NCBI RefSeq assembly: GCF_021648855.1
Contig: NZ_JAKJHX010000052.1
Location: forward strand, 1-26,783
Direction of reading: 5' to 3'
DNA: 26,783 bases
From: Tychonema litorale BBK16
Lineage (GTDB): Bacteria; Cyanobacteriota; Cyanobacteriia; Cyanobacteriales; Microcoleaceae
The translations under genes and the position numbers were made by a program. Below the pieces are notes generated by a model. The model did no database searches and had not been told where the DNA came from. It worked only from the letters and a program-made list of their open reading frames with translations. Positions 16,999-25,750 of the stretch are shown here, piece by piece; the stretch's first letter is position 1, and every line of letters starts with the position of its first letter.

Positions 16999-18330
16999 TT
17001 ACACAAATTCCGATCGACCTAGGGGTAATCTTACCTGCATTTCCTGACAGCGATCCACATAATTTTGTGCAACCTGATCCAGCGGATTTTGTTGTAGACA
17101 CTCAGAAAATAGTTGTGCAGCTTCTTTCTGTTTACCAACACTATAGTTATATAAACCCTCTAAAAACTTAGGTAAAGTCATTAACTTCCCTTCCTTCACT
17201 TCAGGTTTATCAGCCTCAAATACTTCATGAATAGTCACCAAATCAGCTTTTCCTTTCACTCGAACCCGACCAATATTTCGGATAGCAAAATTGGGGCCAC
17301 CTATTAACTTTAAAAAAGTATTTTGAGTAATTAACATTGACACTCCATAGCTTTTAGTCAGGCTTTCCACCCGCGCAGCTAAATTCACCGCATCCCCAAT
17401 TACCGTACTATCCATCCTATTAGTTGCCCCAACAGTTCCTAGCATCAATGAACCCGTATTAATACCAATCCCAATTTTAATCGGTACATAACCAGCATTA
17501 ATCCGATATTGGTTATAATCATCCAGACTGTACAACATAGAAATTCCGGCTTGGACTGCATCAACTGCACTGTGACCAAACAAAGCCATAATTGCATCCC
17601 CAATATATTTATCAATAAACCCGTGGTTTTCAATAATTCCAGGTTCCATTCGACTCAAATAAGCATTAATAAATTTAAAATTTTCCTGGGGTGTCATTCC
17701 CTCAGAAAGAGCCGTAAAATCCCTAATATCAGAAAACAATATTGACATTTCTTTTTCCACACTGTCGCCCAATTTGACATCACTCAAACTGTCACGGCTT
17801 AGCAGCGAAACAAATTCGTTCGGTACAAACCGCTTAGCAGCTTCGGTTAATTTTGATTGCTGTTCCAGGGCGCATTCTAACTCCTGATTTATTTTCCGAA
17901 GTTCAGTATTTTGTGATGCCAGTTTTTTATCCTGACTGTAGCTGTGAACCGCTTCTGTTACCGTCAATTTCAAATCTTCTGTTTGCCAAGGTTTACCGAT
18001 ATAACGATATAGTTTCGCATTTTTTATGGCATTTCCTACCGCCTCAATTGTGGCCTGACCTGTTAGCATTACTTTGAGAGTTTTAGGAGACAGTTGGTGA
18101 ACTCGCCTCAACAATTCATCTCCTTTCATGTCTGGCATCACATAGTCGGAGATAATTAACGGAATTTCATACCCGGCTTCCATCAATTCAGAAACTAACT
18201 CTAGGGCATCTTCACCTCCTTCGGCAATTTCAATCCGATAAGTATTGCCTAAAGCATCTTTTAATTCAGTTTTGAGACTTTTCAAAACTGTTTTTTCATC
18301 ATCCACGCAAATAATGACTTGTTTAGTCAT
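16999..18330 (-). CDS. Receiver - class III adenylate cyclase
   Basis: A 443-residue response regulator with a cyclase output. The receiver (1-125) is complete: D10-D11, phospho-acceptor D62 (ISDYVMPDMKG), T90 and K113. A helical linker (about 131-170) leads to the class III cyclase domain (about 190-355) with metal aspartates D201 (FSDIRDFT) and D245 (KYIGDAIMALF), base-selecting K241 and T309 (STVIGDAVN), and transition-state N316 and R320 (NLAARVE). The K/T pair predicts ATP, so cAMP. The C-terminal part (about 385-435) has TPR-like helices (YNYSVGKQKEAAQLF). Its ATG overlaps the stop of the upstream receiver gene (ATGA), so translation is probably coupled. Cytosolic; likely phosphorylated by the kinase two genes upstream. 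Confidence 0.95.
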   Translation of the reverse strand: MTKQVIICVDDEKTVLKSLKTELKDALGNTYRIEIAEGGEDALELVSELMEAGYEIPLIISDYVMPDMKGDELLRRVHQLSPKTLKVMLTGQATIEAVGNAIKNAKLYRYIGKPWQTEDLKLTVTEAVHSYSQDKKLASQNTELRKINQELECALEQQSKLTEAAKRFVPNEFVSLLSRDSLSDVKLGDSVEKEMSILFSDIRDFTALSEGMTPQENFKFINAYLSRMEPGIIENHGFIDKYIGDAIMALFGHSAVDAVQAGISMLYSLDDYNQYRINAGYVPIKIGIGINTGSLMLGTVGATNRMDSTVIGDAVNLAARVESLTKSYGVSMLITQNTFLKLIGGPNFAIRNIGRVRVKGKADLVTIHEVFEADKPEVKEGKLMTLPKFLEGLYNYSVGKQKEAAQLFSECLQQNPLDQVAQNYVDRCQEMQVRLPLGRSEFV

Positions 18331-18719
18331 AACGATAAAGCCGTTTTAATGGTTTCGATCAACTCTTCTTCTGACCAAGGTTTGTGCAAACAGCGATGGA
18401 GGTTTGCTTCGTCAAATGCCCTCTGGACTGCATCTTCATCCGCTTGACCAGTCAGCATTATTTTAACAATATTCGGAAATTTTTGATGCACTCTAACTAA
18501 AAACTCATCTCCTTTCATTCCTGGCATCAACCAATCAGAAACAATCAAAATAATCATTGTTTCGTCATCATTAAATTCATCAATTAACTCTAAAGCATCA
18601 GCAGGACTCTCAGCCATTTCATAGGCATATTTATTGCCAAATGCTAATTTTAGTTGGGTTTTGAGACTTTTCAATACCACTTTTTCATCGTCAACGCACA
18701 GGATAATTGGCTTAGACAT
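18327..18719 (-). CDS. Stand-alone response regulator receiver
   Basis: A 130-residue CheY-like receiver with no output domain. D10 and D11, phospho-acceptor D62 (VSDWLMPGMKG), T90 and K113 (HKPWSEEEL) are intact and share the numbering of the receiver fused to the cyclase next door. The N-terminus (CVDDEKVVLKSLKTQLK) is also nearly the same, so the two are recent paralogues. It overlaps the cyclase gene by 4 bp. It probably competes for, or relays, phosphate between the sensor kinase and the cyclase; this is inference from context. Confidence 0.95.
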   Translation of the reverse strand: MSKPIILCVDDEKVVLKSLKTQLKLAFGNKYAYEMAESPADALELIDEFNDDETMIILIVSDWLMPGMKGDEFLVRVHQKFPNIVKIMLTGQADEDAVQRAFDEANLHRCLHKPWSEEELIETIKTALSL

Positions 18720-18772
18720 TTTTTTCCTGTTAGCTATGTATGGTGAATACTCAGTTTATTTATGACATAAAG

Positions 18773-18900
18773 TAAGCTGTTACGCATTTAAAATAGTATT
18801 GTAGGGTGCGTCAGCCCTTTCTCGTTTTCCTTGCCTAGTCAGTGTTCACGAGTGACGCACCCTACAGGCCTCGTTAGTGGTTTAAATGCGTAACAGCTTA
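18773..18900. mobile_element. 128-bp MITE-like nested inverted repeat
   Basis: Perfect 20-bp terminal arms (18773-18792 and 18881-18900, beginning TAAGCTGTTACGCATTTAAA) enclose a second perfect 14-bp inverted pair, TGTAGGGTGCGTCA (18800-18813) and its complement (18853-18866). No open frame and no clear target duplication is visible. It fills the gap between the sensor kinase stop and the receiver start. It would form a cruciform in DNA or a long hairpin in a read-through transcript. Calling it a mobile element is inference from structure. Confidence 0.7.
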
Positions 18901-18957
18901 ATAGAAAAATTGACTCCTTCTATTACTACTGTATCATCAGTTGGTTTTCAGGACTGC

Positions 18958-21735
18958 TTACGAAAGATTTACAGATAAGCAAACCGTAAAAGTGGTTTTC
19001 CCAGGAACAGATTCAACCTCAATTTTACCATGATGTTTTTCAATAATTTTTTTGACAATATCAAGTCCCAAACCCGTACCTTCTCCGGGAGGCTTAGTCG
19101 TGAAAAATGGCTCGAATATTTTGGGCATAATTTCCGCAGGAATTCCCTTCCCACTATCTGTTACCGCGACTTTGATGTAGTTGTCTTCCTGAATAATATC
19201 AATCATCAATCTGCCTTTATTATCCATTGCTTGCAGGGCATTGTGAATTAGATTTGTCCACACCTGATTCAGTTGGTCTACATAGCAGAGTATCGGGTCT
19301 ATTTTTTGGAAATTTCGCAATACTTCAACGCCTTGTTTGATGTTATTTTGATATAGGGTTAGTACAGTTTCTATTCCATCGACTATATCTGATTGAATCA
19401 TCACTTCAGAGGAGTCATAACGGGCATAACTTTTCAGGGCAAAGACGACTTTTGAAGCGCGATCCGTTGCGGTATTAATTGTTTGGGTTCCCCGCTGAAT
19501 TTCTGAGAGTTTGTAAGCCATTTCTAAGATGCGATCATGATCGTCCTTTTGCAGCAAAACCAAAAAGTCGTCGGCTTCGTAAATCCCCATATCTACCAAG
19601 GTGTCGGCAATATCATCAGCATCGTCAATATCTTGGTCTTCCAGTTCGCTAATTAAAGACCGCTTTAGTTTCCTTTCTTCTTTCGCGGTTAAACTCATAT
19701 CTTTTTGCAAAGATGTGTTGAGTAAAATGAAGAATTTTTCAGCTTCGGCAGGAGAAAGTGACTGAAACAGTGAAGGTAGGTTAGAAAGAGTTTGTCCCAA
19801 AAATTTAGTCATATTTCCAGCACTCGATCTAATCGCACCCAAAGGGGTATTTAGTTCGTGGGCTACTCCGGCTACTAATTGTCCTAACGCAGCCATTTTT
19901 TCCGATTGAATTAGTTCATTCTGAGTCGCTTGCAGATAGCCCAGGGTTTTGGAAAGTTCTTGAGTTCTTTCAGTGACTTGAACTTCGAGGGTGTGGTTGT
20001 ATTCCGCTACCAACTTCTCGGCTTCTTTGCGTTGGGTGATATCAGCAAAAGCTGCGATCGCATAACTCACATTTTCTTGATCATCATAGATAGGCGTTCC
20101 CCAAACTTCGATGGGAATCACCCGATCGCCTTTATGGATTTCTAAGTCATCAACATTCACACTTGAGCCTTTAAAAGCACAAAGTATTGGGTCTTTATCT
20201 TGAGGATATATTTCGTTGCTACCAGCCAGATAAACTTGATACTTCTCTCGAATTTCATCAGGACTGATATTATCCACTATACCTTGACCAAGCAAGGATT
20301 TAGCGCGAGAATTAATGTAGTAGGGTTTACCATTAGATTCAGCTACAAAAATCCCGACTGGAACAGCTTCTAAAATTTGGTTAAGTCTGCTTTTACTCTC
20401 AGATAATTCCCCGTTCAAAGCTTGCATTTCGGCAAAGGAAACTTGTAGTTGTTCTGCCATACTCTTAAATGAGTTAGCAAGTTCTCCAACTTCATCATTA
20501 CGGTTAATCTCTACAATATTAACCCACTGACCTTTGGTGATATTCTTTGCAGTTTCATTCAAATACAGAATGGGTTTAGTCACCCATCTAGCCGTGAGTA
20601 CGCCGACAATAATTGCTCCTGTCAAAGCTCCAATACACAACCAAATAGTCGTTTTAGTGTTGGCATTGATTTGTTCCAAAAAGTCTGCTTCTGGAATAAT
20701 TACCACAATCAGCCAATCCAAACCCTTATCATCCTTTAAGGGAGTAACTTGCACGAATTGTAGCTGGCCTTCAATCTTAAAGTTAAGCCCTTGGGTTTGC
20801 TGAATGTTACTGAGATTGCCAAAGCTCTTTTGCAGGTATTTAGTTGTGAGACTAATTACAGGGTTTTGGCTATCGATCGCCTGAATTCTTTCGGTCTCTT
20901 CACCCTTGATTAAATATACTGGATCTTTAGTCGATGTGGTGATTAAAGCGCCCGATCGCTCGACAATAAATGTCTGTCCTGACTTACCAATTTTTAACTT
21001 ACGAAGAAATTCATTGACTTGCGAAAATAATAAGTCTGTGCCAAATACTGCCTGCAACTGTCCCGATGTATCGTATAGTGGTTGCGCTGCTGTAATGCCA
21101 AGTCCTTTGCTAGTAAAGTCTGCGTAAATTTTGCTCCAAGTTGCCGTTTTTGCTTCCGTTGCTGCGACGTACCAGGGACGGACTCGGGGGTCAAATTGAG
21201 GTTTTACTTTAACTAAATTAGTAGGTTCACCTTTGTTGTTAGCAGCATAATAATTCATATTGCCTTCGGTAGACTCGCTTCTTTCTTGCAATAAGAAATC
21301 ACCTTCATTTGTACGTCTTGCGGCAATAAAATCTCCGCCGGGAGTAGCAATATATGTAACGCTTACTGTGTCAAAGGTTTGCAGTTGCTTCCAAAAGTGA
21401 CGCTGGATGCTGGGACTATCTTGCAAGTTGAGGTCGCCCAATTCAAAAGCATTAGCTTTAAACTGATTGAGTTGCTGAGGAAAGGTCATGTATGCTTGAA
21501 CACGCTCAGAGATGCGATCGCTAATTTCTTGTCGCAACTGACTAGCAACTTCATTAACGGCTTGCTGTCCGTTGCGAAATGACAGATAGCCTACAATTCC
21601 CACCGCTGCGAAGATTTGCAAGACGAAGGGAACGATCAGGACTGTTCGCAGATTCAGCACGCGAGCAGTTTTTACGGCTAATTTGCTTACAGAGTTGGTT
21701 TTATCGACAACTTTGAAGATTGATGGTGTAATCAT
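18958..21735 (-). CDS. Transmembrane sensor histidine kinase (Cache-HAMP-PAS)
   Basis: A 925-residue membrane kinase. TM1 is at about 31-53; a periplasmic double Cache-type sensor at about 55-355 ([53 protein letters not shown]); TM2 at about 362-383; HAMP at about 385-437 ([18 protein letters not shown]); PAS/PAC at about 448-572; coiled coil to about 612; H-box H626 ([15 protein letters not shown]); N-box N832 ([10 protein letters not shown]); G1 D860-G864; F-box FEPFFTT; G2 GTGLGL (886-891). Between H-box and N-box the helical domain carries an extra stretch of about 80 residues (655-735), rich in acidic residues. The Cache type often senses small organic ligands; the ligand here is unknown. 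The receiver and receiver-cyclase genes follow on the same strand after a MITE-like element. Confidence 0.95.
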   Translation of the reverse strand: MITPSIFKVVDKTNSVSKLAVKTARVLNLRTVLIVPFVLQIFAAVGIVGYLSFRNGQQAVNEVASQLRQEISDRISERVQAYMTFPQQLNQFKANAFELGDLNLQDSPSIQRHFWKQLQTFDTVSVTYIATPGGDFIAARRTNEGDFLLQERSESTEGNMNYYAANNKGEPTNLVKVKPQFDPRVRPWYVAATEAKTATWSKIYADFTSKGLGITAAQPLYDTSGQLQAVFGTDLLFSQVNEFLRKLKIGKSGQTFIVERSGALITTSTKDPVYLIKGEETERIQAIDSQNPVISLTTKYLQKSFGNLSNIQQTQGLNFKIEGQLQFVQVTPLKDDKGLDWLIVVIIPEADFLEQINANTKTTIWLCIGALTGAIIVGVLTARWVTKPILYLNETAKNITKGQWVNIVEINRNDEVGELANSFKSMAEQLQVSFAEMQALNGELSESKSRLNQILEAVPVGIFVAESNGKPYYINSRAKSLLGQGIVDNISPDEIREKYQVYLAGSNEIYPQDKDPILCAFKGSSVNVDDLEIHKGDRVIPIEVWGTPIYDDQENVSYAIAAFADITQRKEAEKLVAEYNHTLEVQVTERTQELSKTLGYLQATQNELIQSEKMAALGQLVAGVAHELNTPLGAIRSSAGNMTKFLGQTLSNLPSLFQSLSPAEAEKFFILLNTSLQKDMSLTAKEERKLKRSLISELEDQDIDDADDIADTLVDMGIYEADDFLVLLQKDDHDRILEMAYKLSEIQRGTQTINTATDRASKVVFALKSYARYDSSEVMIQSDIVDGIETVLTLYQNNIKQGVEVLRNFQKIDPILCYVDQLNQVWTNLIHNALQAMDNKGRLMIDIIQEDNYIKVAVTDSGKGIPAEIMPKIFEPFFTTKPPGEGTGLGLDIVKKIIEKHHGKIEVESVPGKTTFTVCLSVNLS

Positions 21736-21915
21736 GCTGGGAAATACTTGTTTGCGAGGAAATATTATATCATTTCGATTAACTGCACCCTAACAAGTTC
21801 TTAACCAATTATACCAGCCAATTGGCTCATTTTTACTCAAAAGCCCGATCGATTATCCGCTCGATCGGGTTTCTCCTAAGAACTGACGCTAATAGTGTAA
21901 CTTGTCGAGGCGATT
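21736..21915 (-). promoter_or_regulatory. phoX-kinase spacer
   Basis: A 180-bp gap holding the phoX terminator hairpin (listed separately) and the presumed kinase promoter. One isolated 8-mer, CTTAACCA, lies on the plus strand near 21801. It faces away from both leftward genes and has no good 11-bp neighbours, so it is not called as a Pho box. Confidence 0.4.
21844..21869 (-). terminator. Intrinsic terminator of phoX
   Basis: Read leftward, the stem is CCCGATCG / CGATCGGG (8 bp; arms at 21862-21869 and 21844-21851) with a 10-nt loop. It is followed by CTTTTGAG, about 50 bp after the phoX stop. This separates phoX from the kinase gene. Confidence 0.6.
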
Positions 21916-24171
21916 TTATGCGATCGCACCCAAATTCACCCGACGAATTGCCACCACCGCAGGTTTAGGCGGATCATTAGCTTGATTCCCAGGCCAATTA
22001 GAACCTATAGGCACTTTGCGAGTTTGCATAAACTCCTGACCATCAGTAGTTTTCATCGCCAACTCACGGCTCTCAAAAGCCAGATCTTGGCGCGTTCCAT
22101 TCACCTCTCCCGGATGCTGAATTGCCAAAAACAAAGTTGTTTCATCTTCAGTAAAAAACGGCCCAGTAGTTTCGCAATCCATCGGCCCAATTCCAAATAA
22201 GAAAGCCTCCCCCGCCTTCGGGCCAGAAGCAGGCAAAAACCAAATCGCATTGTTACCATATAAACCGCGCAAATTAGATTGGTTAATCGGCTTTCCATCC
22301 TTAGCAATTCGACCCGCAGGAATAGCAGTATTAAGTTTGTCAGAAGACATATCACTCACCATCCAAATATTACCACTCTTGTCAATCATCAAATTATCTG
22401 GATTAGCAAAACCCAACCCACCATCAGCGGGTTCGCCGCCGGTAGCAAACATTTTCCACTGGAAAGTCATTGCAGACGGTTCGTTGCTATTTTCCACCAA
22501 GCGCATAATCCAGCCGTATTCGTAAGCTTTACCATCTTTACCTTGAAAAATCCGCAAATCCGGGCCGCCGTCACTATCGCTTCCAGAACCGGAAGTAAAT
22601 GTGATATAAAGAGAACCATCAGGAGCGATTTCGGTGTCTTCTGGACGAGCAGTGCAAGTAGCGCCCGCAGCACTTGCGGCATAATGAGCATCAATTAAAA
22701 TTGCACCTTGTTTTTCATTCGGAGTGCCTTCATAAAGGTCGCCTAAAGTTTTAAACTTCTGTTTAAAAGAAACGACATCTGCATCTTTGTCAAGTTTAAA
22801 ACTACCGCCTTCAGGACGCTTCGGCAAATTAATGATTCCGCCTGCATGAATGCTGGGCAAATCTGGATTAACAGCGGTGTCAGTCTTGAGTGGAATCCAG
22901 CTACCCGTACCGTCAGGATTAAACTTAGCAGCATAAAGCATTCCGTCTGTCAAGAGTTGGGAATTGGCTTTATTTTTAGGGTCTTTAACTGTATTTTTGC
23001 TGACAAATTTGTAGAGATGTCCGCTGCGCCGATCGCAACCAGAGTAAAATGCTAAAGGTTTGCCCGCTACAACTCGAATTCCGACTGCTTCGTGGCGGTA
23101 TCTTCCCAGCCAAGTATGCTTGGTTCCATAATCATTGGGATTAGCTGGATCTAGTTCGACCATCCAGCCGTATTTGTTCCCCGCTAGACCGAATGCATTA
23201 CCCAAACCGCCAATTTCTTCGGCATCAATGTAGAAGTTTTTCTGACTTGGGTCAAAAGATGTACCGTCTGCAAACACGGGTTCTGGTACAAAATTTTGGG
23301 TGTTTTCTTCAGCACTAAAAACTGTTCCCCAAGGTGTTGTCCCGCCTGCACAGTTACTAAAAGTGCCAATGATTTTGTCACCCAATTTATCGTTATAGCC
23401 TTGACCTTTTTTGTTGAATATGGCTACAGCCGGGCCTGTTGATTTCAAGTAGCGCCCGTCTGTTAAACCGGAAATACCGGTAATTCGGCGATCGGCTTTA
23501 GAATTAGTCCGTTCCCATTTGCCGTCAGGATTGCGGCGAATGGATATGACTCCCATGCCTAAATCAATTAAGGCTTCTTTGAGTACCTCAATAATCATCT
23601 TTTTTGTCGGATCTTTGTCACCTAATGCGAAAGCGTTAATCCCATCTTTTCCAGCGGGTTTAATAGCAGTTGCTAGCTGAGCAAAAGGTAGAGATTTTCC
23701 AATTACTTTTTGATAGGTTTCAATCCAAGGTTTAGCACTAATATATTCAAAGTTGACAGTCAAAAATCCTTCGTTTTTACTGGTTTCAACAAAGGAGAGA
23801 TAGTCATTGTTGTAGCCGAAGCGAGAATCGCCTACCTTGTCTCCCCAAGCAGCTATGATGTCGTAGATAAAGTCTTCGGGAAGTATGAGGTCATCTGCGA
23901 CTTCGTAGGTGCTGTAAGCTTGGACTTGCTGCTGTGAAGATGCGGTACTAATTTGGATTAATTGTCCAGTTTGGGCTACTGCGTTGCTACCTGATAGAGG
24001 CATTGGCCCTTTAATGGGTTTAAAGTTTATGCCTTCAATATTGGCAGATGTATTCGCAGGACTAGCAGGATTTCCGAAGGGCATGAAAGCTTTCTGTTGG
24101 CAAGAATTGAGTCCAACAGTACCAGCACTAGCACCCAAAAACAGTAGGAATTCGCGACGATTGATAGTCAT
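21916..24171 (-). CDS. phoX: PhoX-type alkaline phosphatase
   Basis: A 751-residue exported phosphomonoesterase of the PhoX (DUF839) family, which uses Fe and Ca to release phosphate from organic esters. The Tat signal is clear (R5-R6 in NRREFLLFLG), and LNSC (21-24) at its end is lipobox-like. Core motifs: C274 (SNCAGGTTPWGT, the iron-bridging cysteine position), E288/E289 (SAEEN), RYRHEAVG (357-364), RRSGHLYKF, RPEDTEIAPDG (509-519, with glutamate E511) and PDNLMIDKSGNIWMVSD. Length is normal for the longer bacterial PhoX group. It starts at ATG 24171; no Shine-Dalgarno is visible. A MITE-like element begins 73 bp upstream. I looked for, and did not find, an 11-bp-spaced Pho box at its own promoter. 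Confidence 0.95.
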   Translation of the reverse strand: MTINRREFLLFLGASAGTVGLNSCQQKAFMPFGNPASPANTSANIEGINFKPIKGPMPLSGSNAVAQTGQLIQISTASSQQQVQAYSTYEVADDLILPEDFIYDIIAAWGDKVGDSRFGYNNDYLSFVETSKNEGFLTVNFEYISAKPWIETYQKVIGKSLPFAQLATAIKPAGKDGINAFALGDKDPTKKMIIEVLKEALIDLGMGVISIRRNPDGKWERTNSKADRRITGISGLTDGRYLKSTGPAVAIFNKKGQGYNDKLGDKIIGTFSNCAGGTTPWGTVFSAEENTQNFVPEPVFADGTSFDPSQKNFYIDAEEIGGLGNAFGLAGNKYGWMVELDPANPNDYGTKHTWLGRYRHEAVGIRVVAGKPLAFYSGCDRRSGHLYKFVSKNTVKDPKNKANSQLLTDGMLYAAKFNPDGTGSWIPLKTDTAVNPDLPSIHAGGIINLPKRPEGGSFKLDKDADVVSFKQKFKTLGDLYEGTPNEKQGAILIDAHYAASAAGATCTARPEDTEIAPDGSLYITFTSGSGSDSDGGPDLRIFQGKDGKAYEYGWIMRLVENSNEPSAMTFQWKMFATGGEPADGGLGFANPDNLMIDKSGNIWMVSDMSSDKLNTAIPAGRIAKDGKPINQSNLRGLYGNNAIWFLPASGPKAGEAFLFGIGPMDCETTGPFFTEDETTLFLAIQHPGEVNGTRQDLAFESRELAMKTTDGQEFMQTRKVPIGSNWPGNQANDPPKPAVVAIRRVNLGAIA

Positions 24172-24243
24172 AGGTAAAGCATTGTTTAAGGATGGATTAT
24201 CGACAGATTTGTCACCGAAGTCGAATCATCTGGATACGGCAGT

Positions 24244-24446
24244 GCCCATTGGTGTCAACTTAAGCCTGAAACCCTTGGTATCTCTCGCTTTTACCTGAGT
24301 CCAGATCCCCCTAAATCCCCCTTAAGAAGGGGGACTTTGAGAAGACTCTTGTCCCCCCCTTCTTAAGGGGGGCTAGGGGGGATCTGGCCTTAATCGTTAA
24401 ACAGCAGTCTATCACTGGGTTTGACCTTAAGTTGACACCAATGGGC
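24244..24446. mobile_element. 203-bp nested inverted-repeat (MITE-like) element upstream of phoX
   Basis: Outer arms 24244-24264 (starting GCCCATTGGTGTC) and 24426-24446 are perfect 21-bp inverted repeats, with partly matching bases further in. Nested inside, 24301-24334 and 24349-24387 form a second inverted pair of the CCAGATCCCCCT...CCCCCTTAAGAAGGGGG type, a cyanobacterial dispersed repeat known to me from many genomes. There is no open frame and no clear target-site duplication. It occupies much of the phoX upstream region. Confidence 0.75.
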
Positions 24447-24665
24447 TCTTGGAGTGTCCGAACTATCATGTTTGAGTACAATCGGAATTGATATAACTCG
24501 ATCTAACCCTTTGTCTGATTTCTCATCTTTTTTAACACAATATGACAAATAAGGACACAATTTTTATTGTGTCCCTAAGTTATATTTATTGATTAATAGA
24601 AGCACCCTTTGATTAATTTTAGACTTCACCCGATCCGTATTAGTTTGTATGATTAGTTTTAGACT
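24447..24665. repeat. Spacer between phoX element and regulator, with terminator and 3'-end duplication
   Basis: Together with the MITE-like element this is a 494-bp gene-free stretch (24172-24665). Bases 24553-24574 form a 9-bp hairpin GGACACAAT-tttt-ATTGTGTCC that could end leftward transcription of the regulator (followed leftward by TTATTTGT). At 24611-24634 and 24651-24674 a 24-bp sequence (GATTARTTTTAGACTTCACC..) is repeated 40 bp apart; the second copy covers the regulator's last codons and stop. Confidence 0.65.
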
Positions 24666-25406
24666 TCACCCGAATCGATAGCCAAACCCCCGCACTGTAA
24701 TGATATATTCTGGTTGACTGGGTTCAATTTCTAATTTTTCGCGCAGCCAGCGGATGTGAACGTCCACTGTTTTGCTGTCTCCGATAAAGTCTTGTCCCCA
24801 AATTTTTTCTAGCAACTGATCGCGAGACCAAACTCGGCGCGGATAACTCATGAAAAGTTCTAGTAAGCGAAATTGTTTGGGAGAAAATTTCACTTCTAGA
24901 CTGCGAACCAGCACTCGACATTCTTCAGGAAAAAGAGTGATGCTTTTATATTGCAGCATGACTGGTTGTGGCAACTGACCGAGGCGCTGACGCCGCATTA
25001 GTGCTCGACAGCGAGCGATAAACTCCCGCATTCCAAAGGGCTTGGTTAGGTAGTCGTCGGAACCGGCTTCTAGGTAAAAAGCGCAGTTATTTGCACTTCC
25101 CCTAGCACCGATAATCAAAATAGGTACGGGATTTCCTTGATGTCGTAACATTCGACACAGATCCAAACCGTTAATTGAATCCATAATCATCAAGTTAAAG
25201 GATGAGTCACCGCGATATGATGATCCACCTTGAACGGAAGGAAGAGCGCTGCGCCCGTCGGTAGTAACGACCACCTCATAGCCCTGTTCTTCTAGGGCTA
25301 AAGCTAGCATTTCCCGCAATAGATCTTCAGCTTCTAGTAGTAAGATCCGACCCGCTTTTGCCACGGTAGACCTGGAAGGAGTTTCGCTTAATTCAGCAGA
25401 AAACAT
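24666..25406 (-). CDS. OmpR/PhoB-family response regulator with degenerate receiver
   Basis: A 246-residue regulator. The receiver (about 18-140) keeps D76 (LMIMDSINGLDL) and K122 (DYLTKPFG). The acidic pair is replaced by E25-A26-E27, the loop after D76 is shortened by about three residues (no xxxP), and the usual Thr/Ser is G100 (IIGARG). The winged-helix domain (about 148-246) is intact and PhoB/SphR-like at its end (VDVHIRWLREKLE, then ITVRGFGYRFG). Phosphorylation by the standard route is doubtful, so it may act without phosphate or through another signal. It lies upstream of phoX on the same strand and downstream of a Pho-box-like array. A family name such as SphR or NblR cannot be fixed from sequence alone. 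Confidence 0.9.
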   Translation of the reverse strand: MFSAELSETPSRSTVAKAGRILLLEAEDLLREMLALALEEQGYEVVVTTDGRSALPSVQGGSSYRGDSSFNLMIMDSINGLDLCRMLRHQGNPVPILIIGARGSANNCAFYLEAGSDDYLTKPFGMREFIARCRALMRRQRLGQLPQPVMLQYKSITLFPEECRVLVRSLEVKFSPKQFRLLELFMSYPRRVWSRDQLLEKIWGQDFIGDSKTVDVHIRWLREKLEIEPSQPEYIITVRGFGYRFG

Positions 25407-25494
25407 AGATATCAGTGTTGGAGGTATGTTTGTTTGTGACTGGTGGGAGGTGCCTTGTTCAGTAGCTGAGGCACTCTAGCGCTACGATCGCACT

Positions 25495-25677
25495 TTAGGC
25501 GATCGACATTTCAATGGTTTTACATTCTCTGCCAGTCCATCCAACAGATGCGCGCTCGACCTTTACTATTTGCTCGTACAAGGAATAAAGCCGTAGAGCA
25601 GTTGCCGGAGCCGCGCTGTCTGCCTGCGTCCAGGCATCAGAAGCCTGGTCATTTTTAGGGGTTGGTGTTAATTTCAT
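25495..25677 (-). CDS. Possible small protein, unknown
   Basis: A 60-residue frame from ATG 25677, beginning MKLTPTPKND and ending ECKTIEMSIA. It is Ala- and Thr-rich in the middle and has no membrane segment or known motif. An in-frame GTG at 25716 would add 13 residues, but neither start has a Shine-Dalgarno. In favour: it sits 60 bp downstream of a good leftward -10 with a Pho-box-like array, and 88 bp before the regulator on the same strand. Against: it is short, with no recognised relatives, and a hairpin CCAGGC/GCCTGG (25630-25648) lies inside it. It could instead be a long leader of the regulator mRNA. Confidence 0.4.
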   Translation of the reverse strand: MKLTPTPKNDQASDAWTQADSAAPATALRLYSLYEQIVKVERASVGWTGRECKTIEMSIA

Positions 25678-25736
25678 AAAACATTGCCCGCTGAGAATTG
25701 ACCAGGTAACGCCCACTTTATAGCGAGATGCTCGTA

Positions 25737-25742
25737 ATCATA
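25737..25742 (-). promoter_or_regulatory. Leftward -10 box next to the repeat array
   Basis: TATGAT read leftward, 8 nt beyond the last 8-mer of the array. This spacing fits activator-type promoters where PhoB-like proteins replace the -35 contact. Transcription would start near 25730. Confidence 0.5.
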
Positions 25743-25750
25743 CTCTTAAA

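Noticed and set aside
24172..24665. Pho box at the phoX promoter
   Set aside because: Single TTAA-containing words occur but no 8-mers with 11-bp period; the region is mostly the inverted-repeat element.
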